Below, in pieces: positions 1-8,167 of a DNA stretch of 64,000 bases. Positions within the stretch are counted from its first letter, which is position 1; every line of letters begins with the position of its first letter. Made by a program: the position numbers and the translations under genes. The notes beneath the pieces are model-generated. The model saw only the letters and a list, made by a program, of their open reading frames with translations, was not told the DNA's origin and made no database searches. Where the stretch lies: assembly GCA_017468395.1 (NCBI GenBank), contig JAFUIR010000014.1:1-64000 (forward strand), given 5' to 3'. This DNA is from Lachnospiraceae bacterium (GTDB lineage Bacteria; Bacillota; Clostridia; Lachnospirales; Lachnospiraceae).

Positions 1-34
1 CCGAATAAATTTCTAAAAATTGTTCTTTGTTCAT
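1..34 (-). CDS. 5' end of a minus-strand gene running off the window
   Basis: The complement of the first 34 bases reads as an ATG start followed by MNKEQFLEIYS with no stop. An AAAGAG-type ribosome binding site lies about 9 bases upstream of the ATG. Only 11 codons are visible, so no family can be assigned. The remaining 200 bases up to the promoter near 242 show no other gene on either strand. Confidence 0.4.
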   Translation of the reverse strand, partial: MNKEQFLEIYS

Positions 35-241
35 TTTTTTTCTCTTTCTATCTACTACCATAATCCCTGAAAACTATCACATTTATGCCACTATCAGATT
101 TCTTTTATTTTTCCAATGGATAATACTTAATTATCAGTACCTTAGACATAATCAGACCAGAGCAATTAAAGAATATTAGTTGCTCTATTTTGCTGATATG
201 GAATATGAGTATTTTTTCTGGTTTCTCCCTACACAGAAAAT

Positions 242-270
242 TTGGCATTTCCCGCAACTTGTGTTATACT
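242..270 (+). promoter_or_regulatory. sigma-A type promoter of the DUF3737-rarA1 operon
   Basis: TTGGCA at 242-247 and TATACT at 265-270 are separated by exactly 17 bases. A transcript would start near 277, giving a leader of about 25 bases before the ATG at 302. Confidence 0.65.
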
Positions 271-301
271 GTTACCCAGACTGCAGAAAAAAGGTGGCAT
301 T

Positions 302-1156
302 ATGAACGAAAAGAACATAAAGATAGAGAATCAGATATACGACGAAGAGAGAGCGCTGTACAATCTGCAAAATGCAGTGGTTTCAGGGTGTACTTTTGCA
401 GGACCTGCGGACGGCGAATCCTCACTGAAAGAAGCCCGGAATGTAGAAGTGGATAATTGCAGTTTTTCCTTGCGTTATCCTTTGTGGCATGTGGAGAATT
501 TTGTAGTATCCGGTTCAACTATGGACGAAAAGACCAGAGCGGCCATTTGGTATGCAAGGAATGGTCTTTTGAAAAACTGCGAACTGGGTGGTATCAAGGC
601 ATTGCGGGAGTGCGATAACATGCGGGTGGAAAAATGTAACGTGGTATCTCCCGAGTTTGGCTGGAAATGCCGTGAACTTCAGATGGAAGACTGTCAAGTG
701 GAGGCGGAATACTTTCTGCTGGACTGCCGTAATGTAGATATAGAGAACCTGCGCATGAAAGGAAAGTATTCTTTCCAGTACATAGAAAATATGGAAATCC
801 GTAATTCTAATCTGGATACAAAGGATGCTTTCTGGCACAGCAAAAATGTGACTGTGAAAGACAGTGTGGTGAAAGGGGAATATCTGGCATGGTATTCGGA
901 AAACCTGACACTGGTTAACTGCCATATTATCGGCACACAGCCGCTATGTTATTGTAAGGGGTTGAAACTGGTAAATTGCACCATGGAAGGTACGGACCTT
1001 TCTTTTGAGTATTCTGAAGTAGAGGCGGATATCAAAGGAAATATTATGTCGGTGAAAAATCCAAGGTCCGGCTATATCTGCGCAGACAGTATTGGTGAGA
1101 TTATCAAGGAAGATTCCATTATGGAAATCAGTGCCAAAATTGAGGTGCGTGGGTAG
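302..1156 (+). CDS. DUF3737 family protein, predicted right-handed beta-helix
   Basis: A 284-residue protein made almost wholly of short repeats of about 20 residues with an N-x-x-V/L-x-N/D-C pattern (for example NVEVDNCSF, NMRVEKCNV, NVTVKDSVV, NLTLVNCHI). This spacing is that of a stacked beta-helix. It matches the DUF3737 family, whose function is unknown. No signal peptide or membrane segment is seen, so it is probably cytoplasmic. The start was set at the ATG with AAAGGTGG just upstream rather than the in-frame ATG at 242, which lies inside the -35 region. It is first in a run with the VanZ-like gene and rarA. Confidence 0.8.
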   Translation: MNEKNIKIENQIYDEERALYNLQNAVVSGCTFAGPADGESSLKEARNVEVDNCSFSLRYPLWHVENFVVSGSTMDEKTRAAIWYARNGLLKNCELGGIKALRECDNMRVEKCNVVSPEFGWKCRELQMEDCQVEAEYFLLDCRNVDIENLRMKGKYSFQYIENMEIRNSNLDTKDAFWHSKNVTVKDSVVKGEYLAWYSENLTLVNCHIIGTQPLCYCKGLKLVNCTMEGTDLSFEYSEVEADIKGNIMSVKNPRSGYICADSIGEIIKEDSIMEISAKIEVRG

Positions 1157-1181
1157 TGCATCGGCGGTAATGAGGTAAAAA

Positions 1182-1616
1182 ATGAAGCGATTATTATATT
1201 TCATGGTTGAGATTATTGCAAAAATACATAGTTATATTTTGCGGCTTAACGATGCCTTTGAGTATGATTTTACGGATAAGGAACTACATTTTCTTATCAT
1301 TGGGTTACTTGGTATGGGCATGATTTTTGTGGTGTACCCGGTGTTTAAATGGCTGGCAAAAAAGGGGCACATTATGACCATCAGTTGGATTTATGTATTT
1401 ACCCTGATTATTGTAATCACCTTTGCCATTGAAATCGGTCAAAAGGTCACAAGCACAGGAAATATGGAATTTGCGGATATTATGTTCGGTGTGGTGGGCT
1501 TCATGACCATGTATGTGATTTTTGCTATTTGCCGCTGGATGTATCATGTGGTTTGCAGATATTTTCAGCGCCGTAAGGAATACAAGGAAAAGTTGAAAAC
1601 AGCAAAACGCCCGTAA
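1182..1616 (+). CDS. small VanZ-like integral membrane protein
   Basis: A 144-residue protein with about three hydrophobic segments (roughly residues 36-54, 65-83 and 95-117) and a basic C-terminus rich in R and K. The stretch FAIEIGQKVTSTGNMEFAD resembles the E-x-x-Q and acidic-residue pattern of the VanZ-like family, though the usual R-D-D-N set is incomplete. VanZ-like proteins are poorly understood; a role in cell-envelope stress is only inference. It has a GAGGTAAA ribosome binding site, starts 25 bases after the DUF3737 gene and ends 33 bases before rarA, so the three are probably co-transcribed. Confidence 0.55.
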   Translation: MKRLLYFMVEIIAKIHSYILRLNDAFEYDFTDKELHFLIIGLLGMGMIFVVYPVFKWLAKKGHIMTISWIYVFTLIIVITFAIEIGQKVTSTGNMEFADIMFGVVGFMTMYVIFAICRWMYHVVCRYFQRRKEYKEKLKTAKRP

Positions 1617-1649
1617 AGTTGCGAATTGTGACGGAAAGAGAGTAAGGAC

Positions 1650-2987
1650 ATGGATTTGTTCGATTATATGAGAAGTACCAATATGGAAAAAGAGTCGCCC
1701 CTTGCCGCGAGGATGCGCCCCACTACTTTGGAAGAGGTTGTAGGGCAGCAGCACATTATCGGCAAGGACAAACTTCTTTACCGGGCCATTAAGGCAGATA
1801 AAATCAGTTCCATCATTTTTTACGGACCGCCGGGAACAGGTAAGACCACACTTGCAAAGGTGATTGCCAATACTACCAGTGCGGAGTTTACCCAGATTAA
1901 TGCCACGGTGGCAGGCAAAAAAGATATGGAAGAAGTGGTGGAAAAAGCCAAGAATTTGCAGGGAATGTATGGCAAGCGCACCATTTTATTTATAGACGAG
2001 ATTCACAGATTTAACAAAGGACAGCAGGATTATCTGCTGCCTTTCGTGGAGGACGGCACTCTTATTTTGATTGGTGCAACCACGGAAAATCCCTATTTTG
2101 AGGTAAACGGGGCTTTGATTTCCCGTTCTATTATTTTTGAGTTAAAACCATTGGAAAAAGAAGATATTAAGGCGCTTTTGAAAAAAGCGGTGTACGATAC
2201 CGATAAGGGAATGGGCATATACGGGGCAGAGATTGAGGAAGATGCCCTGGAGTTTTTGGCGGAACTTTCCGGCGGAGATGCCAGACATGCTTTAAATGCC
2301 ATCGAACTTGGCATTATGACTACCCAAAAAAGCGAGGACGGTAAAATCCATATCACTATGGAAGTGGCGCAGGAGTGTATTCAAAAGCGTGTCATGCGCT
2401 ATGATAAAAACGGCGACAGCCATTACGACACTATTTCTGCGTTTATCAAAAGCATGCGGGGCTCTGACCCGGACGCAGCAGTTTATTATCTGGCACGTAT
2501 GCTTTATGCGGGAGAAAGTATTACTTTTATCGCAAGGCGCATTATGATTTGCGCCGCAGAAGATGTGGGCAATGCAGACCCTATGGCTTTGGTGGTGGCA
2601 ACCAATGCTTCTATGGCAGTAGAGCGAATTGGTATGCCGGAGGCGCAGATTATTCTTTCCCAGGCAGTGTCCTATGTGGCATCTGCACCTAAAAGTAACG
2701 CCGCATGTAACGCTATTTTCGAGGCTGCAGAGGCAGTGCAGGAGACAGGCAACTTGCCCATACCTACCCATTTACAGGATGCCCATTATAAAGGAGCAGC
2801 CAAACTGGGGCATGGAACGGGCTACAAATATGCCCACGATTATCCCAATCATTATGTGGAGCAGCAGTACTTACCGTATGAACTGAGCGGCCGTGAATTT
2901 TACAGACCTTCCGGAAACGGGTATGAAGTGAAAATCAAAGAGCATATGAAGAGAATTAAGGCAGAAGCAAAACAGGAAGAAAAATAA
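1650..2987 (+). CDS. rarA: replication-associated recombination protein A (first copy)
   Basis: A 445-residue AAA+ ATPase of the RarA/MgsA/WRNIP1 family, which acts at stalled replication forks. It starts MDLFDYMRS, typical of the family. Walker A GPPGTGKTT begins near residue 59 and Walker B is LFIDEIHRFNK. The sensor-1 region GATTENPYFEVN and the C-terminal MgsA domain (AVYYLARMLYAGE, SYVASAPKSNAA, HGTGYKYAHDYP) are all present. It is intact and full length. It appears to be expressed from the housekeeping-type promoter near 242. A second paralogue lies at 39400-40722 behind a LexA box. No LexA box was seen upstream of this copy. Confidence 0.93.
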   Translation: MDLFDYMRSTNMEKESPLAARMRPTTLEEVVGQQHIIGKDKLLYRAIKADKISSIIFYGPPGTGKTTLAKVIANTTSAEFTQINATVAGKKDMEEVVEKAKNLQGMYGKRTILFIDEIHRFNKGQQDYLLPFVEDGTLILIGATTENPYFEVNGALISRSIIFELKPLEKEDIKALLKKAVYDTDKGMGIYGAEIEEDALEFLAELSGGDARHALNAIELGIMTTQKSEDGKIHITMEVAQECIQKRVMRYDKNGDSHYDTISAFIKSMRGSDPDAAVYYLARMLYAGESITFIARRIMICAAEDVGNADPMALVVATNASMAVERIGMPEAQIILSQAVSYVASAPKSNAACNAIFEAAEAVQETGNLPIPTHLQDAHYKGAAKLGHGTGYKYAHDYPNHYVEQQYLPYELSGREFYRPSGNGYEVKIKEHMKRIKAEAKQEEK

Positions 2988-2992
2988 TTTTT

Positions 2993-3021
2993 AGAGGTGG
3001 TAGAAGTACCATCTCTTTTTT
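2993..3021 (+). terminator. Rho-independent terminator after rarA1
   Basis: AGAGGTGGTA (2993-3002) pairs with TACCATCTCT (3007-3016) with one G-U pair and a four-base loop, followed by a T-rich run to 3021. It begins right after the rarA stop codon. Confidence 0.8.
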
Positions 3022-3049
3022 CGAAAAATTATAAAATGTGTAAAACGCA

Positions 3050-3067
3050 AACAAAATAGAAACATTT
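3050..3067 (+). promoter_or_regulatory. candidate response-regulator binding site, copy 1
   Basis: AACAAAATAGAAACATTT here matches AACAAAACAGAAATATTT at 6175-6192 in 16 of 18 positions. The first copy lies upstream of the response regulator gene and the second upstream of the last membrane-protein gene of the locus. This suggests a shared operator, possibly autoregulation. No good -35/-10 pair could be fixed here, so the assignment is tentative. Confidence 0.35.
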
Positions 3068-3110
3068 CCATGATAAAATAGAAATGAATATAGTATTTGG
3101 AGGTAGTGCG

Positions 3111-3782
3111 ATGTTTAAGATATTGGTGGTAGAAGATGACAAAGACTTAAATAAGACTGTGTGTTCTTTCTTGAATCACAGCGGTTATGAAGCAATAGGG
3201 TGTCTTAATGCAAATGATGCATATGATGCTTTGACGGATAATATTATTGACCTTATTGTATCGGATATTATGATGCCGGGAGTGAATGGTTTTGAGTTTG
3301 CAGAAAATGTTCGTGAATTGAATGAAGATATTCCGATTTTGTTTATGACTGCAAAGGATGATATTGCGTCTAAGAAGAGAGGTTTTCGAATCGGTGTAGA
3401 TGATTATATGGTAAAACCGGTTGACTTTGATGAATTATTCCTCCGTATCGGAGCACTTCTGCGCAGAGCAAAGATTGCATCCAACAGAAAACTTGAAATC
3501 GGCAGATTTATGATGGATGCAGACGAACATACGTCATATTTGAATGGAGAAGAAATATCTCTGACAAACAGAGAGTTCAGTATCTTATATAAGTTGTTAT
3601 CCTATCCGAAAAAAACATTTACCAGAATGCAACTTATGGACGAATTCTGGGATGCTGACACAGATACGGCACCAAGAGCGGTAGATGTGTATATGACAAA
3701 ACTGCGTACAAAGTTATCAGATTGTGATGATTTTGAGATAGTGACTGTACATGGATTGGGCTATAAGGCGGTGCTGAAATGA
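3111..3782 (+). CDS. OmpR/PhoB-family response regulator
   Basis: A 223-residue two-domain regulator. The receiver domain has acidic residues near the N-terminus (VVEDDKD), the phospho-acceptor Asp52 in VSDIMMPGVNGF and the conserved Lys in MVKPVDFDE. The C-terminal winged helix ends with VHGLGYKAVLK. The start is the ATG preceded by GGAGGT at 3099-3104, not the earlier in-frame ATG at 3084. Its stop overlaps the start of the kinase gene by four bases (ATGA), showing translational coupling. The signal is unknown; the membrane-protein genes downstream suggest an envelope or transporter-linked response. Confidence 0.92.
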   Translation: MFKILVVEDDKDLNKTVCSFLNHSGYEAIGCLNANDAYDALTDNIIDLIVSDIMMPGVNGFEFAENVRELNEDIPILFMTAKDDIASKKRGFRIGVDDYMVKPVDFDELFLRIGALLRRAKIASNRKLEIGRFMMDADEHTSYLNGEEISLTNREFSILYKLLSYPKKTFTRMQLMDEFWDADTDTAPRAVDVYMTKLRTKLSDCDDFEIVTVHGLGYKAVLK

Positions 3783-4852
3783 GAAAAGAAGAGTTAGGGC
3801 ATAAGTTATTACGCGGAGTATACAATTACTTCATGTTTTTTCTATTGGTAGCATTTCTTGTATCGTGTTCCATGCTGTTATTTATAAATGTGATGGCTGA
3901 CTCGCTGAACTTGACACTTACCAGCGAGAATATTGGTCTTGCTGCAAAATTGACCTTTGGAAATGTTGTTTTCCTAAGCATACTATTTACCGTAATCGAT
4001 GCAATTCGTAGGAATCTTACCACAGAGAAAATCACAAAGCATATTGCGGAGGCTGCTAAGAAACTGGTACAGGGGGATTTTAGTGTACGGATTGCTCCGG
4101 TAAACTTCTTAAGTGCAGATGAACATTTTAATGAAATAATTGATTGCTTTAATACTATGGCAGGAGAATTATCGGGAGTGGAAACATTGCGTACTGATTT
4201 CATTGCCAATGTATCCCATGAAATGAAAACACCTCTTTCGGTAATGCAAAATTACGGAACTCTTTTGCAGATGCCGGAATTGGAAGAATCGAAAAGAGTG
4301 GAATACGCAAAGGGAGTAGTTGAAGGATCACGCCGTCTGGCAGATATGATGACTAATATTTTGAAACTGAATAAGCTGGAAAAACAGCAGATTTATCCTA
4401 AAACGGAAGAATATGATTTGGGAGAGCAGTTATGTGAATGCCTGCTTCAATTTGAAAATGTATGGGAAGAGAAGAACATAGAAATTGAAACAGAGATTGC
4501 ACAGACCATAAAAGTAAGCACAGATGGAGAGTTGTTGTCGCTTGTGTGGAATAACCTATTTTCCAATGCATTCAAATTCACGCCGGAATTCGGAAAGGTA
4601 ATAATTGTGTTAGAAGCAACCGAGCATCACATTATTGTAAAGGTAAAAGATACCGGTTGCGGAATATCAACTGAGGTTGGGGCACACATTTTTGAAAAAT
4701 TCTATCAGGGAGATACTTCTCATGCCATGCAGGGAAACGGACTGGGACTTGCTCTGGTAAAAAGAGTGATAGATATTTTAAATGGAGAAATCAGTGTAGA
4801 GAGTGAGATAGGAAAAGGAAGCACTTTTGTGGTAAAACTCCGGAGGATTTGA
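3779..4852 (+). CDS. membrane sensor histidine kinase
   Basis: A 357-residue kinase with two N-terminal membrane helices (about residues 14-38 and 50-72) and a very short loop between them, so there is little extracellular sensor domain. A HAMP-like linker follows, then the HisKA H-box NVSHEMKTPL with phospho-acceptor His147. The catalytic domain has the N-box NNLFSNAFKFTP, G1 DTGCGI and G2 GNGLGLAL. All key residues are present. The tiny external loop is typical of intramembrane-sensing kinases that read partner membrane proteins, which fits the membrane genes downstream. Confidence 0.92.
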   Translation: MRKEELGHKLLRGVYNYFMFFLLVAFLVSCSMLLFINVMADSLNLTLTSENIGLAAKLTFGNVVFLSILFTVIDAIRRNLTTEKITKHIAEAAKKLVQGDFSVRIAPVNFLSADEHFNEIIDCFNTMAGELSGVETLRTDFIANVSHEMKTPLSVMQNYGTLLQMPELEESKRVEYAKGVVEGSRRLADMMTNILKLNKLEKQQIYPKTEEYDLGEQLCECLLQFENVWEEKNIEIETEIAQTIKVSTDGELLSLVWNNLFSNAFKFTPEFGKVIIVLEATEHHIIVKVKDTGCGISTEVGAHIFEKFYQGDTSHAMQGNGLGLALVKRVIDILNGEISVESEIGKGSTFVVKLRRI

Positions 4853-4853
4853 T

Positions 4854-5771
4854 ATGCGAGATTGGAAAAAGATAGGAAAAAAACTTCTATTTCCACCGGT
4901 ATGGATAATTGTTCTGTTGACTGTGACTTGCATGGTTGCACTTACAGAGATATTTTTCAACGGTTGGGAAATGAATCCTTTTGCATATGTAAGTTATGTA
5001 TTGTCTTTTTATACACTAACTGTAATATGTATCTTTTGTTGGAAAGTATTACCCGGTTTTTATAAAAGCGCAAAAAGTAAGATGCACAAGAATAAATATA
5101 TTGACAGATATATGACGGATGCTGTGTTTAAATCAAATGTCGGGCTCTATCGTTCATTGGCAATCAATCTGATTTATATCGTGGTAAATGCAGTATCGGG
5201 ATATATATATCAGACATATTGGTTCGGAATATTTGCGGTTTATTATTCAATCATTGCAATGATGAGATTTTTATTAGTGCGATATGTAATAAAAAATCCG
5301 ATTGGTAATAACTACTTGGGGGAACTGAAAAGAGCAAGGGTATGCGCCTGTATTTTGATGACCGTGAATCTGGCATTATCCGGCGCGGTTTTGATGATGG
5401 TGCTTTTTGACAGAGGATTCCGGTATCAGGGCGTTTTAATATATGTTATTGCTCTGTACACATTTTATATTACGGTGACAGCGGTTATAGATATGGTTAA
5501 GTACCGTAAGTACAAAAGTCCGATTCTATCAATTACAAAAGTGATAAAAATGGCAAGCGCACTGTTTTCCATGCTGTTTTTAGAAACGGCCATGTTCGCT
5601 CAATTCGGAGCAGATACATCTTTGGAAGTAAAGAGGATTATGATAATGCTGACAGGAGCAGGAATCAGTACGGTAGTAGTGTCTATGGCTATTTATATGA
5701 TTGTGAAGACAACCAAGGAAATTAAAGAATTAAAGATAATAGGGAGTGAAGTTGAAAATGGAAAATCATAA
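4854..5771 (+). CDS. polytopic membrane protein of unknown function
   Basis: A 305-residue protein with about eight hydrophobic segments (near residues 16-35, 42-63, 97-118, 120-141, 160-182, 192-215, 233-250 and 270-287). No transporter or enzyme motif was recognised. It starts two bases after the kinase stop with GGAGG upstream, so it belongs to the same transcript. It could be a partner of the intramembrane-sensing kinase or its regulated target; that is inference from position only. Confidence 0.7.
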   Translation: MRDWKKIGKKLLFPPVWIIVLLTVTCMVALTEIFFNGWEMNPFAYVSYVLSFYTLTVICIFCWKVLPGFYKSAKSKMHKNKYIDRYMTDAVFKSNVGLYRSLAINLIYIVVNAVSGYIYQTYWFGIFAVYYSIIAMMRFLLVRYVIKNPIGNNYLGELKRARVCACILMTVNLALSGAVLMMVLFDRGFRYQGVLIYVIALYTFYITVTAVIDMVKYRKYKSPILSITKVIKMASALFSMLFLETAMFAQFGADTSLEVKRIMIMLTGAGISTVVVSMAIYMIVKTTKEIKELKIIGSEVENGKS

Positions 5772-6162
5772 TACGAATATTGACTTTAAATACACATATT
5801 CGGCAAAGGAACAAGACGAGATAAAGAGAATCCGTCAGAAATATCAGAAACAGGAAGAAGATTCCATGACCCGGTTGAGAAAACTGGATGCATCGGCAAC
5901 AAGGAAGGCTACAGTAGCAGCATTGATGTTTGGCGTTGTTGGCGCATTAGTTCTTGGTATTGGAATGAGTCTTATTATGACAGATTTGGCGAAGGTATTC
6001 GGAATGGCTGAAATCGCAAATATGATAGTTGGCATAATTGCAGGTTTGTTAGGTATTATCTTGGTGGTACTGGCATATCCGATCTATAGTAAGGTGCTTA
6101 AGCGAGAGCGTGACAAGATAGCCCCGGAGATTTTAAGGCTGGCGGATGAACTGATGAAATAA
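5758..6162 (+). CDS. small two-helix membrane protein of the kinase locus
   Basis: A 134-residue protein with a charged N-terminal part (TYSAKEQDEIKRIRQKY, residues 11-27) and two hydrophobic helices (about residues 44-68 and 80-102), ending in a charged tail (APEILRLADELMK). Proteins of this type are, to my recollection, often labelled dihydropteridine reductase in Lachnospiraceae genomes, but no reductase or nucleotide-binding motif is visible. The ATG with AGGGAG about 12 bases upstream was preferred to the in-frame GTG at 5746. It overlaps the previous gene by 14 bases. Confidence 0.72.
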   Translation: MENHNTNIDFKYTYSAKEQDEIKRIRQKYQKQEEDSMTRLRKLDASATRKATVAALMFGVVGALVLGIGMSLIMTDLAKVFGMAEIANMIVGIIAGLLGIILVVLAYPIYSKVLKRERDKIAPEILRLADELMK

Positions 6163-6174
6163 AAAATCGATTTT

Positions 6175-6192
6175 AACAAAACAGAAATATTT
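6175..6192 (+). promoter_or_regulatory. candidate response-regulator binding site, copy 2
   Basis: AACAAAACAGAAATATTT, 16 of 18 identical to the sequence at 3050-3067. It lies about 90 bases upstream of the next membrane-protein gene and 13 bases after the stop of the previous one, which suggests that the last gene has its own regulated promoter. Confidence 0.35.
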
Positions 6193-6282
6193 TATAAACA
6201 AGATAAAAACATTGCAGATATATGATAGATACATAAGATGCGAACAAAAAGCGCTCAAAAAAATTATAAGGAGATTAAAATC

Positions 6283-6663
6283 ATGGAAAAGAAAAATTTT
6301 ATTACATTGGTATTAGGCATTGTTAGTGGATTGGTATTTGCACTGGGTATGTGTATGTGTCTTCTTCCTGAATGGAATATGTTTAACATTGGTGTAGGAT
6401 GTACAGCTGTAGGACTTGTTGCAATTATTGCAACTGTCATTGCATATAGAAAAATGTCCGGTGCGGCACCGATTAAGGTAAATATGAAAGTAGTAGGAAA
6501 GGTTGCATATGGAGTTGTTTCTTCTTTAGTGCTTGGATTAGGTATGGCTATGGTCATGGTGTTTGAAGGAATGATGATAATTGGTATGGTGGTTGGCATC
6601 GTAGGAATTGTAATGCTTCTTTTTTTAATCCCTATGTGTGTCGGATTAAAGGATAACAAATAA
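6283..6663 (+). CDS. small four-helix membrane protein
   Basis: A 126-residue, very hydrophobic protein with four predicted helices in two pairs separated by a short basic loop near residues 57-72. G-x-x-x-G-type packing motifs repeat (VSGLVFALG and VSSLVLGLG in the two halves), suggesting an internal duplication of a two-helix unit. It has a good AAGGAG site at 6268-6273, so the ATG at 6283 was chosen over the earlier in-frame start. It lies in the two-component locus and is preceded by a copy of the candidate regulator site. Confidence 0.7.
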   Translation: MEKKNFITLVLGIVSGLVFALGMCMCLLPEWNMFNIGVGCTAVGLVAIIATVIAYRKMSGAAPIKVNMKVVGKVAYGVVSSLVLGLGMAMVMVFEGMMIIGMVVGIVGIVMLLFLIPMCVGLKDNK

Positions 6664-6677
6664 TGTGTTTTTTATTA

Positions 6678-7193
6678 TTAAAACAACTGCGTTGTCAGAT
6701 ATTCATATATTTCCTGATTTTTTTTCTGCCAGTTGTCGCAGATGGCGGCGGCCATTTCCTCGGTGGGAACGGACAAAGTAATTTCCACTAACTTGATACC
6801 TCTGTCTTTTGCTACCAGTTGTGCCTCGTATTCGCCGCTGGTGGATTTGTAGTAATCCCCAAGGACTGACACTTCATTTCTAAGGGCATATTCGTGCTCT
6901 GCAAAGTAGGAGTCGATATCTTTTTTGATGGCTTCACTGATGCGGTTGCCGAAAAAGTCCAAAGTTTCTCTGCCTTCGGTGGTAATTAAAAGGTGTGTGC
7001 GGTTCCGGATGGAATCAGCAGAAATCAGTCCGGCATCAATGAGTTCGGAAAGCACCTGTTGGAAAGTCAGAAAAGTGGTATATTCCTTTCCCAGAACAAA
7101 GTCGCTGACTTGGGATTTGGTCATAGGAAAACTGACACGGTCCAGCATGTACAAAATAATCAGTTTATAGAGGGTTAGCGGATCTTGAATCAT
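6678..7193 (-). CDS. DUF4364 family protein
   Basis: A 171-residue protein. The N-terminus (MIQDPLTLYKLIILYMLD) and the helix-turn-helix-like segment that follows are characteristic of DUF4364, a winged-helix-like family found mainly in Clostridia. The later half is mixed alpha/beta. The function is unknown; a DNA-binding or regulatory role is only suggested by the fold. Its start overlaps the 3' end of the radical SAM gene by 29 bases, so the two are translationally coupled in a minus-strand operon headed by the malic enzyme. Confidence 0.85.
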   Translation of the reverse strand: MIQDPLTLYKLIILYMLDRVSFPMTKSQVSDFVLGKEYTTFLTFQQVLSELIDAGLISADSIRNRTHLLITTEGRETLDFFGNRISEAIKKDIDSYFAEHEYALRNEVSVLGDYYKSTSGEYEAQLVAKDRGIKLVEITLSVPTEEMAAAICDNWQKKNQEIYEYLTTQLF

Positions 7194-8166
7194 AATATAT
7201 TCTCCCTTGATAAGTTTGTCGCCGGCGCAAGGTTTTGTGCAGCGTGTTTAACACATTTCTTTTATTGAGGCTCCATTTAGGCGCCAACAAAATTTCTTTT
7301 GGTCCGTCTCCGGTCAGTCTGTGAATGACGATATCCGGATGAAGTAATTCCAGACAATGAATCACAATGTCGATATATTCCTCCAATTCCAGCACATGAA
7401 AGGGGGGAGGGGCAGTATCTGCGGGAAAGTGCGTAAACGTATCGTCTGTGCTTTCCTTCGTAAATCCATACTGCGCCGCCAACTGTGTGTGCTGTAAAAT
7501 GTGCAATAACTGTAATTTCACTCCAAAAGGACGAAAACCGTTCAAATAAGTAATGGTTTGGTACATATCTTCGGCAGTTTCGCCGGGAAGACCCAAAATC
7601 ACATGGACAATGACGGGAATGCCTGCGGCGGAAAGTGTCGCCATAGCACTTTCAAACACGCCTAAAGGGTAGCCCCTGTGAATAAAATCTGCGGTGCGCT
7701 CATGACAGGTTTGCAGTCCCAGTTCTATCCAGATAAATTTAGGATCATATTCCTGCTTTAATTTTGAGAGCAAATCCACTATTTCAGGGGTGATGCAGTC
7801 GGGGCGGGTGGCAATGGAAATACCGATGATTTTGGGGTGAGATAACCCTTCCCTGTACAGTGCTTCCAAATGGGATAGTTCCCCGTAGGTATTGGTATAG
7901 GCCTGATAGTAGGCTACGAACCGGTCACCTACTTTTTTGTCTCCAAAAAGAGCCAGGCCTGCCTCAATCTGCTCTGCGATAGTGCCTACTTTTCTTGAAA
8001 CGGCGAAATCACCACTGCCTCCGGCGCTGCAAAAAGTACAACCGCCGTAGCCAATCTTGCCATCCCGGTTAGGACAGGATAGTCCGGCATCAATGGCTAT
8101 TTTGTAGCATTTCTCGCCATATTCTTTTTGAAAATAGTCATTTAATGAATAATAAGGCTTGTCCAT
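7165..8166 (-). CDS. TIGR01212 family radical SAM protein (YhcC-like)
   Basis: A radical SAM protein of 333 residues with the unusual cysteine spacing C-x10-C-x2-C (CPNRDGKIGYGGCTFC) typical of TIGR01212/YhcC proteins. HVILGLPGET follows in the barrel. The substrate is not known. The start was placed at MDKPYYSLNDYF, matching the family N-terminus and lying two bases after the malic enzyme stop. An alternative ATG at 8193 would add nine residues and overlap the upstream gene. Neither start has a strong ribosome binding site, which suggests translation coupled to the malic enzyme gene. Confidence 0.88.
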   Translation of the reverse strand: MDKPYYSLNDYFQKEYGEKCYKIAIDAGLSCPNRDGKIGYGGCTFCSAGGSGDFAVSRKVGTIAEQIEAGLALFGDKKVGDRFVAYYQAYTNTYGELSHLEALYREGLSHPKIIGISIATRPDCITPEIVDLLSKLKQEYDPKFIWIELGLQTCHERTADFIHRGYPLGVFESAMATLSAAGIPVIVHVILGLPGETAEDMYQTITYLNGFRPFGVKLQLLHILQHTQLAAQYGFTKESTDDTFTHFPADTAPPPFHVLELEEYIDIVIHCLELLHPDIVIHRLTGDGPKEILLAPKWSLNKRNVLNTLHKTLRRRQTYQGRIYYDSRSANPL

Positions 8167-8167
8167 T

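Noticed and set aside
515-925. Long open frame on the minus strand inside the DUF3737 gene
   Set aside because: It lies opposite a clear coding repeat protein, has no ribosome binding site and no family resemblance; the same holds for the other long antisense frames, for example inside the GH2 gene (55787-57022).
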